Below, one piece after another: positions 1 through 6,803 of a stretch of 43,861 bases of DNA. The notes under the pieces were generated by a model that had not been told where the DNA came from, made no database searches, and was given only the letters and a program-made list of their open reading frames with translations. The position numbers and the translations under genes were made by a program. The stretch comes from an uncultured Clostridia bacterium (GTDB taxonomy: Bacteria > Bacillota > Clostridia > Lachnospirales > CAG-274). Numbering within the stretch: position 1 is the stretch's first letter; every line of letters begins with the position of its first letter. Location of the stretch: assembly GCA_944383875.1 (NCBI GenBank), contig CALWRD010000174.1:1-43861 (forward strand). Direction: 5' to 3'.

Positions 1-74
1 TTATCCGATGAAAAGGCAAAGATAGTTCCCATTGTTATTATCATCAATATAAAATAAATAAGGGTTTTTCTCAT
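1..74 (-). CDS. Partial N-terminus of a membrane protein, possibly VanZ family
   Basis: Only the first 24 codons lie in the window; the gene runs off the left edge. It starts at ATG 74-72 behind an AGGAGG ribosome site and encodes a short basic start, one hydrophobic helix and then AFSSD. A first helix ending in FS(S/A) is usual for VanZ-like membrane proteins, so that is the best guess, but a signal-anchored protein of another kind would look the same over this length. A matching leftward promoter lies upstream (134-162). Confidence 0.4.
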   Translation of the reverse strand, partial: MRKTLIYFILMIITMGTIFAFSSD

Positions 75-133
75 GAAAAGCCTCCTTTGGTTACAGCGGA
101 ACGTTCATAAAGTTACTTTCGTTAATAATTCTT

Positions 134-162
134 ATAATATCACATACGATAATGGGGTGCAA
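134..162 (-). promoter_or_regulatory. Leftward sigma-A-type promoter
   Basis: On the minus strand TTGCAC (162-157) is followed after 17 bp by TATTAT (139-134). It points at the partial membrane protein gene at the left edge, about 60 bp from its start codon. Confidence 0.45.
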
Positions 163-191
163 CAAAATTAATTAATTGTTCCATACATTTA

Positions 192-221
192 TTGACAAGC
201 AGCAGCAGGCAAGTGTACAAT
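192..221 (+). promoter_or_regulatory. Promoter of the disrupted PH-domain gene
   Basis: TTGACA (192-197), 18-bp spacer, TACAAT (216-221), about 46 bp before the ATG at 268, which has GGGAGGG just upstream. It would now transcribe the N-terminal fragment into the left end of the prophage, stopping at the hairpin at 593-631. Confidence 0.5.
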
Positions 222-267
222 TAAGTAAGAAATTAAATAAAGGGCTTTTTGCCGGGAGGGAATTTTT

Positions 268-446
268 ATGGAGCTTGAAAAAATTAACTTTATCTGGACA
301 GATAAAAAACGTATTTTGGGCATGCCTATCTCTTTTACACGGTATTCCGTTACGGATGACAGGTTGTTTATTAAAACGGGGTTTTTAACTACTACACAAG
401 ATGAAATTTTGCTTTATCGCATCAGGGATTTAACCTACAGACAAAC
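268..446 (+). pseudogene. PH-domain protein, N-terminal fragment, split by prophage
   Basis: Encodes about 59 residues of a small bacterial PH-domain (bPH_2/DUF304-type) protein: a core reading SVTDDRLFIKTGF and ILLYRIRDLTYRQT. The frame runs a few codons into the prophage and stops at 492. The missing C-terminus is at 32836-33045. Joining 268-446 to 32841-33045 gives exactly 128 codons including the stop, with RQT-LGQRIFGVGSV across the junction, as expected for this family. This is the direct proof of where the phage inserted. The host probably lacks this protein while lysogenic. Confidence 0.85.
442..446. repeat. Target-site duplication, left copy (CAAAC)
   Basis: Five bases CAAAC immediately before the TGTAA terminus. 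The same five bases follow the TTACA terminus at 32836-32840. A 5-bp duplication is the Mu signature. Confidence 0.85.
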
Positions 447-473
447 TGTAATATCGCAGAGAGGATGTCAAAA
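447..473 (+). repeat. Prophage left terminus, transposase-end motif
   Basis: Starts TGTAATATCG and carries TGTCAAAA at 466-473, i.e. beginning 20 bp from the tip. The right end, read inward on the other strand, starts TGTAAG and has TGTCAAAA at the same offset. Shared, equally spaced motifs at both tips are what a DDE transposase end-binding site looks like. Confidence 0.65.
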
Positions 474-1012
474 AGGTTTGAAAAAGTGTTAGTGGGAAAA
501 AGTCCAAAAAGACGGGATTTGACGGGATTGTAGGATTTGTAACGAAAAATAACGCACATAATTGGCAAAAAAATATGAAAAAAACTAAAAAGGCGTGAGA
601 GTGGCTTAATAAGCGACTTTCACGCTTTTTTATTATTTTTGAGGGAAAATTGCAACAAAAGCAAAATTTTGTAACGTTTCAAGGTGTTACAAAGCGTTGT
701 TTATATTTGTCGGTGTAACGCATAGTGTTACAAGTGGCTTAATAAGCGGTGTTATGGTGTTTTGGATGCAGTAAATCACCTGTTTATTGTGTAACGGATG
801 CAGCTCTACATATTGTTTTTGAGGTGCAAAATAAATATGACAAATTAAAAAAAATGCAAAAAACGGACGTATTGAGCCATTTAAGCCTGTTACAAGGTTA
901 AAAAAATGATAGAAAATCCATAAAAGCAATACGTCCATTATGGCATTAGTTTCTACCTATTTTAATGTATTTCAAAAAATGATAGAAAAATACATCAAAA
1001 AGAGGTAAAAAA
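474..1012. promoter_or_regulatory. Non-coding left-end region with TGTAAC sites and hairpins
   Basis: No convincing gene in this stretch. It holds TGTAAC at 538, 670, 714 and 790 (plus) and GTTACA at 686, 727 and 889 (minus), two pairs being close inverted repeats (670-691 and 714-732). A 15-mer starting gtggcttaat occurs at 601-615 and 734-748. A 16-bp direct repeat with core aatgatagaaaa lies at 901-916 and 974-989. A 10-bp inverted repeat pairs ggacgtattg (865-874) with caatacgtcc (929-938). Candidates are transposase or regulator binding sites and the packaging start. Confidence 0.5.
593..631. terminator. Hairpin terminator near the left end
   Basis: GCGTGAgAGT (593-602) pairs with ACTtTCACGC (616-625), with a further palindrome CTTAATAAG in the middle, followed by TTTTTTATTATTTTT. 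An A-rich stretch on the other side suggests it may work both ways. It would stop host transcription from the interrupted gene entering the prophage. Confidence 0.7.
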
Positions 1013-1639
1013 TTAAAGGCTACACAGAACAATTCCTTCTATCGCAAAATCATCACGTTCATTAACTGAAATAGGAGGATATTCGGTGTTAATAGAAATA
1101 AGCGTTATTCTATTATTTTCATCAATATGATATTTCTTGATATAGCCTTCATTATTAAGGCGAAAAATGCCTATCTGTCCGTTTTCCAAGCAAAGTTGTT
1201 TATGTACAAGTATGATATTGCCGTCATTGTATTTAGGCTGCATACTGTCACCTTTGATGGTTATAGCCATATCGGCTTTTGGGTATGTATTGGCATCAAT
1301 TTCAAGCTCAGTTGGAGGCTCATCGATGATGTATGCCCCCTTACCGGCAGACACTTTAGACATAATAAAGGGTATTTTTACGATTTTTACAGGCTCAGGG
1401 GTAAACACTGGAGTTCTGTTTATTTCAGGATTATCTGTACGACCGAGTAAATAATCTGTTGATACATTGAATAAATCAGCAATTTTAGCCAAGTTATCGC
1501 ATTTAGGCATAGAGCCATTATCCATATGAGATAAGGCATTTCTACCCATATTTGCGGATTTTAAAATATCTTGAATGGCTATACTTTGTATTTTTGAAAG
1601 TTCCCTGATTTTATTTGCAATTTTATTTGATGAATACAT
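1013..1639 (-). CDS. Phage repressor, XRE HTH plus S24 LexA-like peptidase
   Basis: 208 residues. Residues 1-66 form an XRE helix-turn-helix ending in the usual VSTDYLLGRTD. Residues 85-208 form an S24/LexA autoprotease: possible cleavage pair A98-G99 (SAGKG), nucleophile S132 in GDSMQP, general-base Lys at 168/169 in YIKKYH. The expected role is to keep the lysogen silent by binding the operators between it and the early promoter, with RecA-stimulated self-cleavage on DNA damage. This differs from Mu, whose c repressor lacks a peptidase. It is the only confident leftward protein gene in the prophage, and is convergent with nothing because the left end is non-coding. Confidence 0.9.
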   Translation of the reverse strand: MYSSNKIANKIRELSKIQSIAIQDILKSANMGRNALSHMDNGSMPKCDNLAKIADLFNVSTDYLLGRTDNPEINRTPVFTPEPVKIVKIPFIMSKVSAGKGAYIIDEPPTELEIDANTYPKADMAITIKGDSMQPKYNDGNIILVHKQLCLENGQIGIFRLNNEGYIKKYHIDENNRITLISINTEYPPISVNERDDFAIEGIVLCSL

Positions 1640-1664
1640 ATAGTCACCTCATTTGTCAATAAAA

Positions 1665-1710
1665 TCTCCAAAAACGGAGAATAAAGCTTGACATTCTCCA
1701 AAAATGGAGT
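1665..1710. promoter_or_regulatory. Two repressor operators in the divergent control region
   Basis: Two near-identical palindromes: TCTCCAAAAACGGAGA at 1665-1680 and TCTCCAAAAATGGAGT at 1695-1710, centres 30 bp (about three helical turns) apart. The second fills the spacer of the early promoter; the first lies on the repressor side. Co-operative binding by repressor dimers would close the early promoter. Confidence 0.75.
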
Positions 1711-1715
1711 ATAAT
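1688..1715 (+). promoter_or_regulatory. Rightward early promoter (Pe-like)
   Basis: TTGACA (1688-1693), 16 bp, TATAAT (1710-1715). It lies 60 bp before the first small early gene and is overlapped by the second operator, so it is the natural target of the S24 repressor. Confidence 0.75.
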
Positions 1716-1775
1716 TATATATAGATAGAAAAATAAATCACATTTCTATCATATCACAAAAAAGGAGGCTGAGCA

Positions 1776-1922
1776 ATGAAAAAGAAAAAGGGCAACAAAA
1801 AAGGCAATAGGCACAACCAACAGCTCACAACTGACAAAATTGTACTTATTACCTTAATATTGAGCCTTATAGATAAGTTGGTGGACATAATCCAAAAACT
1901 CATACATATATGGCTTGATTGA
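1776..1922 (+). CDS. Small basic amphipathic protein, first early gene
   Basis: 48 residues from an ATG with AAAGGAGG seven to nine bases upstream. Lysine/asparagine-rich first 20 residues, then a hydrophobic amphipathic helix (KIVLITLILSLIDKLVDIIQ). No recognised family. First product of the early promoter. The hydrophobic helix suggests a membrane or protein-contact role, but no function can be assigned. Confidence 0.6.
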   Translation: MKKKKGNKKGNRHNQQLTTDKIVLITLILSLIDKLVDIIQKLIHIWLD

Positions 1923-1996
1923 TAAGCAGGGGAGGATTTCCTCCCCGTTGCCCTAATTATAATATACTCTGTAATGAATGTCAAGGAGGTGAAAGT

Positions 1997-2089
1997 GTGG
2001 AGGTATTGAGTATTACTGCAGACGTTATGCTTGCGGTAGTTTATATTGTAGGAATTATACTGATTATTAAAGAGGGCAGAAGAAAATGA
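1997..2089 (+). CDS. Small single-helix membrane peptide
   Basis: 30 residues from GTG 1997 with AAGGAGGTG just upstream. Almost the whole chain is one hydrophobic helix (VMLAVVYIVGIILII) ending in a basic tail EGRRK. The strong ribosome site supports translation. Function unknown. Confidence 0.5.
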   Translation: MEVLSITADVMLAVVYIVGIILIIKEGRRK

Positions 2090-2126
2090 ATGCCTTGTAT
2101 ATGATATTGAAGGCAGTGTAAGTTAA

Positions 2127-2411
2127 ATGGCGGTAGATAATTATGAATTAACAATAGATATAATCAAGTCAATTATGGAGTGGGTTGTCACAATAAATCA
2201 TAGCACAGCCGCTCGTGCATTTTTGGAATATTCGGGACATATTGCTCAGTTATCTGTGAGAGTATATAAGGACGGCAATTGGAGAGGTAAGCCTATTATA
2301 AAAGAGGAAATCAGGTTTGATGAAAGTGCATCGAAAAGGCGGTTCAGACATCTGCGGGACGATTTACAGGCGTTTTGGGTAGAGTTAATGTACAAGGAGG
2401 ACAGAAAATGA
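2127..2411 (+). CDS. Hypothetical early phage protein
   Basis: 94 residues, mixed charged and hydrophobic, no family recognised. The start has no clear Shine-Dalgarno site, so it may depend on translation of the short frame just upstream. Its stop overlaps the next gene's ATG (ATGA), showing translational coupling. C-terminal half is rich in Arg/Lys (SKRRFRHLRDDLQAF). Confidence 0.6.
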   Translation: MAVDNYELTIDIIKSIMEWVVTINHSTAARAFLEYSGHIAQLSVRVYKDGNWRGKPIIKEEIRFDESASKRRFRHLRDDLQAFWVELMYKEDRK

Positions 2412-2626
2412 ATTATAAGAACATTGATTACAAAGTAGTTGAGGAACGTGTACTTGAGGTTTTGGAGGAAAACGGCGTAAAGGATATTACAGGTATAGAT
2501 GAGGCGTTCATTTCCAATCTTGAGCGTGCCCCACTGATATACATTGGCATTGTGTTTAACTTTTGTGAGCGTTATGGATGTAGTATTGACTATGTTCTGG
2601 GTAGGACAGATAGGTATTGGCTGTGA
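2408..2626 (+). CDS. Small XRE-like regulator, degenerate HTH
   Basis: 72 residues. The start is set at ATG 2408, which has AAGGAGG upstream and overlaps the preceding stop; a longer frame from 2375 lacks such a site. The C-terminus reads CSIDYVLGRTD, the end of the fold seen in phage XRE repressors (compare STDYLLGRTD in the repressor here), and ISNLERAPL resembles the recognition-helix region. Probably a Cro-type early regulator or a protein that pairs with the repressor. The N-terminal helices are poorly conserved, so DNA binding is not certain. Confidence 0.6.
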   Translation: MNYKNIDYKVVEERVLEVLEENGVKDITGIDEAFISNLERAPLIYIGIVFNFCERYGCSIDYVLGRTDRYWL

Positions 2627-2640
2627 GGTGAAATTAAGTT

Positions 2641-2868
2641 ATGGATAAAATGTACTTAAAAAAAGCATCTTTTATAATGTTTGAACTGGAAAATTTGGTT
2701 AAAAAAATTGATGATAGAATCATTAAGCTTGTTGCCGTGCCAAAGGCAGCAGGTGATGATGTTGTGGCTGTTGATGTATGGTATGGAGATGGCTCAGGTT
2801 TCAAAGTCAATGTTGAGTGCGACAGCCTTTCGGCAATTGCGATTGATGTTATCAAGAAAATTCAGTAA
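2641..2868 (+). CDS. Hypothetical early phage protein
   Basis: 75 residues, acidic, no membrane segment: an N-terminal helix (FELENLVKKIDDRIIKL), then a small beta region (VVAVDVWYGDGSGFKVNVE) and a final helix. The weak site GAGGTG lies ahead of the ATG. In line with the early operon, 14 bp after the previous gene. No family recognised. Confidence 0.55.
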   Translation: MDKMYLKKASFIMFELENLVKKIDDRIIKLVAVPKAAGDDVVAVDVWYGDGSGFKVNVECDSLSAIAIDVIKKIQ

Positions 2869-2879
2869 GGAGGAAAATT

Positions 2880-3044
2880 ATGAAACATGGCAAAAAACCG
2901 ACACGCAGGCAGAAGATGCTCTTACGTAGGTACAGGCTTGACCCTGACAATTGGCTTATCATAAAGGATTGTTCGGAGTGCTTTGAGATTGTAAACAAGG
3001 TAAGTGGCAAGAGCCGCAGGATTAACAGGAAGGTGGAATTATAA
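2880..3044 (+). CDS. DUF6906-like small basic protein
   Basis: 54 residues behind AAGGAGG. The sequence MKHGKKPTRRQK...DPDNWLIIKD...SGKSRRI matches the pattern of the DUF6906 family, common in Firmicute phages and integrative elements, with unknown function. Very basic. Its stop overlaps the start of the next gene by one base. Confidence 0.65.
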   Translation: MKHGKKPTRRQKMLLRRYRLDPDNWLIIKDCSECFEIVNKVSGKSRRINRKVEL

Positions 3045-3187
3045 TGACTACAGTTGAGGCTATTTTAACATTTTTATTTTTTATGCTGCTTATTGAGATT
3101 GTAAGGGCAGTAAGGGCATGGTATGAGGCAGAGGTGAAGAGCTATGAGCTTGCTATTATAAGAGAAAGAAATAAAAAAAGGCAGTGA
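3044..3187 (+). CDS. Small membrane-anchored protein
   Basis: 47 residues: an N-terminal hydrophobic helix (ILTFLFFMLLIEIV) followed by a charged helix ending in RERNKKRQ. One-base overlap with the preceding gene. Its last codons lie inside a hairpin that is a perfect terminator on the opposite strand. Function unknown. Confidence 0.5.
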   Translation: MTTVEAILTFLFFMLLIEIVRAVRAWYEAEVKSYELAIIRERNKKRQ

Positions 3188-3231
3188 GCTGCAACCCACT
3201 GCCCGCTCTCTGATTGAGAGCAAAAGAAAGA
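3173..3231 (-). ncRNA. Candidate 59-nt leftward small RNA
   Basis: A leftward promoter (3266-3238) would start RNA near 3231. The transcript folds into hairpin 1, GCTCTC/GAGAGC (3221-3216 with 3210-3205, 5-nt loop), and hairpin 2, GGCAGTG/CACTGCC (3203-3197 with 3186-3180), followed directly by seven U (3179-3173), a textbook intrinsic terminator. It overlaps the 3' end of the 47-residue early gene in antisense. Promoter, structure and terminator are seen; expression and role are inferred. Confidence 0.5.
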
Positions 3232-3237
3232 CAATTA

Positions 3238-3266
3238 ATTATATCAAAAATAGTTAATTAAGGCAA
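3238..3266 (-). promoter_or_regulatory. Leftward promoter of the candidate small RNA
   Basis: On the minus strand TTGCCT (3266-3261), 17 bp, TATAAT (3243-3238). The region also contains TTAATTA/TAATTAA inverted copies around 3234-3260 and a TGTCAAAA copy at 3273-3280, the motif found at both prophage ends. No clear rightward promoter was identified here. Confidence 0.5.
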
Positions 3267-3310
3267 TATATTTGTCAAAAAAATATAAATTATAACAGGG
3301 AGTTGGTTCT

Positions 3311-3520
3311 ATGCGTAAGAAAAATCAGCTTACACCGTTTGGAAAAGCGGTTAAGAAAAAAGCGATAAGTAAGAGTCTGACACTGACAGAGGTCGCTGAA
3401 GCGGTTGGTACAAGCTCTGGGTATTTATATCTTATCATGTATGGAAAACGCAAAGGCTTAAAATATAGGAGAGCAATTGGTGATGTACTTGATATAGATG
3501 TTGAGCGTTATACTGCTTAG
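3311..3520 (+). CDS. Ner-like small HTH regulator
   Basis: 69 residues with one lambda-type helix-turn-helix: LTLTEVAEAVGTSSGYLYLIMYGKRKG at about 23-49, flanked by basic residues. It sits directly before the transposase gene, the position of Mu ner, whose product turns down early transcription. Assignment to that role is by size, fold and position, not by sequence match. The start has a GGGAG site (3299-3303). Stop and next ribosome site (AGGAGG) are adjacent. Confidence 0.7.
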   Translation: MRKKNQLTPFGKAVKKKAISKSLTLTEVAEAVGTSSGYLYLIMYGKRKGLKYRRAIGDVLDIDVERYTA

Positions 3521-3533
3521 AGGAGGCGTGTGC

Positions 3534-5594
3534 ATGATTAAAGTTTGGTTAAGTATTGAGCAAGCCGCAGAGCTTGAGGGAATTACTTATAATGCTATGC
3601 AAATCAGAACTCAGAGCAGTAAATATATAACAAAAGAGGAAAATGCAACATTTGGAGGGAAAAAAAGGGTGCTTATTGAATTAAGCTCCCTGTCATCCAA
3701 AGCACGCCGTTTATACCGTCAGCAAAAAAAGCTTGAGGTTAGTGGAATTGCTGACGAGGATAATGCGCCATGGTATGTGACGGCTGATGTGCAAAGCTAC
3801 AAGGAAAAATATCCTAAGCAGTACAATCAGGCAATCGAAATGAAGCGGTATGTTGAGGAGTGCATTTCCTATGATGAGGGCAAGGACAAAACCGAATACA
3901 TAAGCAGTTTTGCAGAGAGCTTAGGCATATCGGCAAGGACACTGCACAGGAAGATTAAAGCATATACTGAGGCGGCGGCTTGGGCATTGGAGCTTGGCGG
4001 TAGTGAAACTAACTTTGAATATATGAAAATACTTGCGTTATGTCCACAGCCCCCACAGCCGAAAGGGCGCAGAGCCTTAAACGCTGAAATGAAAGCTCTT
4101 ATTGAAAATATATGGTTTAATCCAATGTTTGCAACTAACCGTTGCAAATATGCAAAGCTTTACAGGCTATTTTGCAGTGAGGGGCTTGAAAAGGGTTGGC
4201 AGGAAGAAGATTTACCTTCTTACGATACGGTTGTAAGGTATGTACGGGACGATTTGCGACCCACGACAGACAATGCCCGTATTCTTGCAAGCGACGGCTT
4301 GAGGGAGTTTAAACGTGTAAGTATGGTAAAGGCAAGACGTGATCTAACACAGCTCAAGGTTATGGAGCTTGTTGTAGCTGATACACACACATTTGACTGT
4401 TTTGTAGAGGTTCAGAGCCAAAACGGAGCAAGGAGAGCGGTTAAGCCATGCCTTGTAGGTTTTATGGATATGCGAAGCAGGGCGTTGGTCGGCTGGAGCA
4501 TATGTGAAATACCCAATGCACAGGTAATTAAGGAAACACTTATACATATGATTATGCCGAAGAAAAACAAGGCTAATCCCTTTGAGGGTGTGCCGAGGGT
4601 GTTGCTGATTGACAATGGTAAGGACTATACAGCGGAATGTCTGACAGGCAGGAGTCGAAAGGTCAGAGTCAGCATTGACAGTGATACAGAGGGTTTTTAT
4701 GCGGAGGTAGGTATTGAACGGGATATGCGAAGCTTACCTTATCGGGCATGGACAAAGGGGCAGATTGAAAGATTTTTCGGTGGTGTTTGCGAAGATTTTA
4801 CCAAATCAATAAACAGCTATACGGGTACTCTGACGGGCAGTCTTACATCAAACAAGGTAAAAAAGGACATTAAAACAATGTTTGAAAAGGGGCAGCTCAT
4901 GAGCATTGAGGACTTTGCCGATAGGTTTGAATACTGGATACTTGAGGTGTACAGCAAGAGAAATCATAGTGGACTGCGAGAGCAAAAGGAACAGTGGAAA
5001 ACGCCACTGGAGGTATATCAAAATGCGGAAAGGTATTACAAACCCGCTCCGCCTATTGAATATCTTGAGCGTATGGCAATGGTTAAGGAGCATAAAAAGG
5101 TGTATGCAACAGGTATTCACCTCCTTGGCTGCAATTACATGTGTGAAGAGCTGTTCCCATATATAAACAGCAGCAAGGGGGTTACAGTACGGTATAATCC
5201 CCATGATGTCACAAGCATATATGTTTATGACGTGAAAACAGACAGGTTGATTTGCCGCTGCGGAAACGCTACTATATTAAATCCTCTTGCACCTGTTGAT
5301 GATAAGAGCCTTGAGGCACATATTAAGGCACAAAAACGTCAGGAACGGCAGGCAAGGGAAATAATTGCAAGGGCACAAATGCCATATGAGGAACGTATGG
5401 CAGCGGAAAACATTGCAGATAAAAGCAAGACTGTTGTGCTGCCTGAGCTGACACAGGACAAGCCAAAGGTAATTACTATGCCTAAGAGTACAACATATAT
5501 TAAAGATAATAATGATAAGGAAATTGCAGAGCGTAATGAATGGCTGCGTAAGCAGGCAGCTGATGTTATGCGTGAGCTTGGAATAGGAGGCTGA
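3534..5594 (+). CDS. Mu-type DDE transposase (MuA-like)
   Basis: 686 residues from ATG 3534 (AGGAGG 7 bases upstream; an earlier in-frame GTG-type start at 3498 lies before that site). N-terminal Mu-type winged-helix end-binding region (WLSIEQAAELEGIT), HTH linker domains to about 270, then an RNase-H-like integrase core: D283 in VVADTHTF, D360 in LLIDNGKDY, E412 in KGQIERFF. The spacing is close to MuA (D269, D336, E392). A C-terminal Mu transposase beta domain (VRYNPHDVTSIYVYD) and a basic tail follow, which in MuA contact MuB. It cuts and joins the prophage ends for integration and replicative transposition. Coupled by 4 bp to the ATPase gene. Confidence 0.95.
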   Translation: MIKVWLSIEQAAELEGITYNAMQIRTQSSKYITKEENATFGGKKRVLIELSSLSSKARRLYRQQKKLEVSGIADEDNAPWYVTADVQSYKEKYPKQYNQAIEMKRYVEECISYDEGKDKTEYISSFAESLGISARTLHRKIKAYTEAAAWALELGGSETNFEYMKILALCPQPPQPKGRRALNAEMKALIENIWFNPMFATNRCKYAKLYRLFCSEGLEKGWQEEDLPSYDTVVRYVRDDLRPTTDNARILASDGLREFKRVSMVKARRDLTQLKVMELVVADTHTFDCFVEVQSQNGARRAVKPCLVGFMDMRSRALVGWSICEIPNAQVIKETLIHMIMPKKNKANPFEGVPRVLLIDNGKDYTAECLTGRSRKVRVSIDSDTEGFYAEVGIERDMRSLPYRAWTKGQIERFFGGVCEDFTKSINSYTGTLTGSLTSNKVKKDIKTMFEKGQLMSIEDFADRFEYWILEVYSKRNHSGLREQKEQWKTPLEVYQNAERYYKPAPPIEYLERMAMVKEHKKVYATGIHLLGCNYMCEELFPYINSSKGVTVRYNPHDVTSIYVYDVKTDRLICRCGNATILNPLAPVDDKSLEAHIKAQKRQERQAREIIARAQMPYEERMAAENIADKSKTVVLPELTQDKPKVITMPKSTTYIKDNNDKEIAERNEWLRKQAADVMRELGIGG

Positions 5595-5598
5595 TTTA

Positions 5599-6543
5599 AT
5601 GGAAGTAAACAGAGAGGATTTGAGGAATTTTACTATACAATATCTTGCCGATACGGGAATGAGCAAAAGTGACCTTAGTCTTAAAATAGGATTGAGCAGG
5701 GCATTGCTTAGCAGGTATTTAAGTGATAAGTATGACAGTGATCCATCCAACATTGAAAATGCCCTAGCTGATTACTTTATGAGCATAGATATTGAGGCAG
5801 ATGAACAAACTGACCACGTTACAGAGGCTGATAACAAGAGTCGTAAAGTTGCTGATTTTTTTGCCAGTCAGGATGCAATGAATGTACTTGCAACTTGTGA
5901 TCTATGTCAGAAATATACAGGATTGGGCGTTGTTGTGGGACGAAGCGGTTACGGAAAAACCCATACACTTAAGCAGTATGCTAAAAGGGACAGGGTTTGC
6001 TACATTGAATGCGATGACAGTATGACTTGTAGGGATATGATTGAAGCAGTTGAAAGGACTATCGGAATACCACGGTGCAGCGGAACCATATGGACAAGGG
6101 TACAGGGTATTAAGGAGTTTTTCAACATTAATGAGGGCTATCTGCTGATTATAGATGAGGCAGACAAGCTGATGACCAAGTACAGTGCAAAGAAGATGGA
6201 AATACTTCGCACCATTTATGATCAGTGTGATGTTGGGGTTATCGTTGCCGGCGAGCCTAATCTTGAAATTATGCTTAAGTCTTATTTACCTCGATTTGCT
6301 AACAGGGCTGACTATTTTGTAAAGTTGGAGGGACTTACCGGTGATGAAATTAAACGCTACCTTGCTGAGGTTGATATTGATGAAAATGCACTTAATGAAC
6401 TGATATACAGAGGCTGTAACAATAGTACAGGCTGCTTCAGATTGCTTAACAGAACCATTAAAAATTTAATGCGTATGACAGACGAGAGCAAGCCTATAAG
6501 CAGCAGGGATATTAAGGTAGCGAGCAATATGATGATGTTATAG
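5599..6543 (+). CDS. MuB-like AAA+ target-DNA activator
   Basis: 314 residues. N-terminal XRE-type HTH (about 8-45: MSKSDLSLKIGLSRALLSRYL), then an AAA+ ATPase with Walker A G114-RSGYGKT and Walker B LLIIDEAD (D186-E187). MuB is 312 residues with the same HTH-plus-ATPase plan. It coats target DNA, delivers it to the transposase and gives target immunity near the prophage itself. Placed right after the transposase, as in Mu. TTTAATGG spacing with AGGAGG at the end of the transposase gene shows tight coupling. Confidence 0.9.
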   Translation: MEVNREDLRNFTIQYLADTGMSKSDLSLKIGLSRALLSRYLSDKYDSDPSNIENALADYFMSIDIEADEQTDHVTEADNKSRKVADFFASQDAMNVLATCDLCQKYTGLGVVVGRSGYGKTHTLKQYAKRDRVCYIECDDSMTCRDMIEAVERTIGIPRCSGTIWTRVQGIKEFFNINEGYLLIIDEADKLMTKYSAKKMEILRTIYDQCDVGVIVAGEPNLEIMLKSYLPRFANRADYFVKLEGLTGDEIKRYLAEVDIDENALNELIYRGCNNSTGCFRLLNRTIKNLMRMTDESKPISSRDIKVASNMMML

Positions 6544-6554
6544 GAGGATTTTAA

Positions 6555-6803
6555 ATGAAGGATTATGTGAAGATAAATAAAACCGGTGGGCTGCATATTC
6601 CGATTAAGCTTCGCAGAGAGCTTAACATTAATAACGGTGATGCGGTGGTTATTGAGCCTGTGGAGGGCGGCGGCATTAAGGTGCTGCCCTACCGCCCTTC
6701 CTGTGTGTTCTGCGGAGTACAGGAACATATAAGGGAGCTTAACGGCAAGGGATGTTGTGAAGAGTGCTATGAAAAGCTTACTCAAACAGAGGTGATGGTG
6801 TAA
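6555..6803 (+). CDS. AbrB/SpoVT-type protein with C-terminal Cys cluster
   Basis: 82 residues. Residues 1-48 look like a swapped-hairpin AbrB/MazE DNA-binding domain (KINKTGGLHIPIKLRRELNINNGDAVVIEP). Residues 54-75 hold CVFC...CCEEC, a probable zinc ribbon/knuckle. Proteins of this design occur in Firmicute phages and plasmids as early regulators. It overlaps the next gene by one base. Target DNA unknown. AGGAGG precedes the ATG. Confidence 0.75.
   Translation: MKDYVKINKTGGLHIPIKLRRELNINNGDAVVIEPVEGGGIKVLPYRPSCVFCGVQEHIRELNGKGCCEECYEKLTQTEVMV

Noticed and set aside
176-388. 70-codon rightward frame overlapping the PH fragment
   Set aside because: It shadows the PH-domain frame, which has the ribosome site and the family match.
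538-894. CRISPR-like spaced repeats in the left end
   Set aside because: The repeats are six bases, in both orientations with irregular spacing, and no cas gene is present.
687-938. Leftward 83-codon frame in the prophage left end
   Set aside because: No ribosome site, low-complexity composition, and it spans the TGTAAC repeats and hairpins; read as non-coding.
2086-2121. 11-codon frame overlapping the preceding stop
   Set aside because: Too short to support as a gene; at most a leader coupling translation to 2127.
3170-3221. Rightward terminator for the small early genes
   Set aside because: The two hairpins have no T tract on the plus strand; the U tract follows only in the leftward direction.
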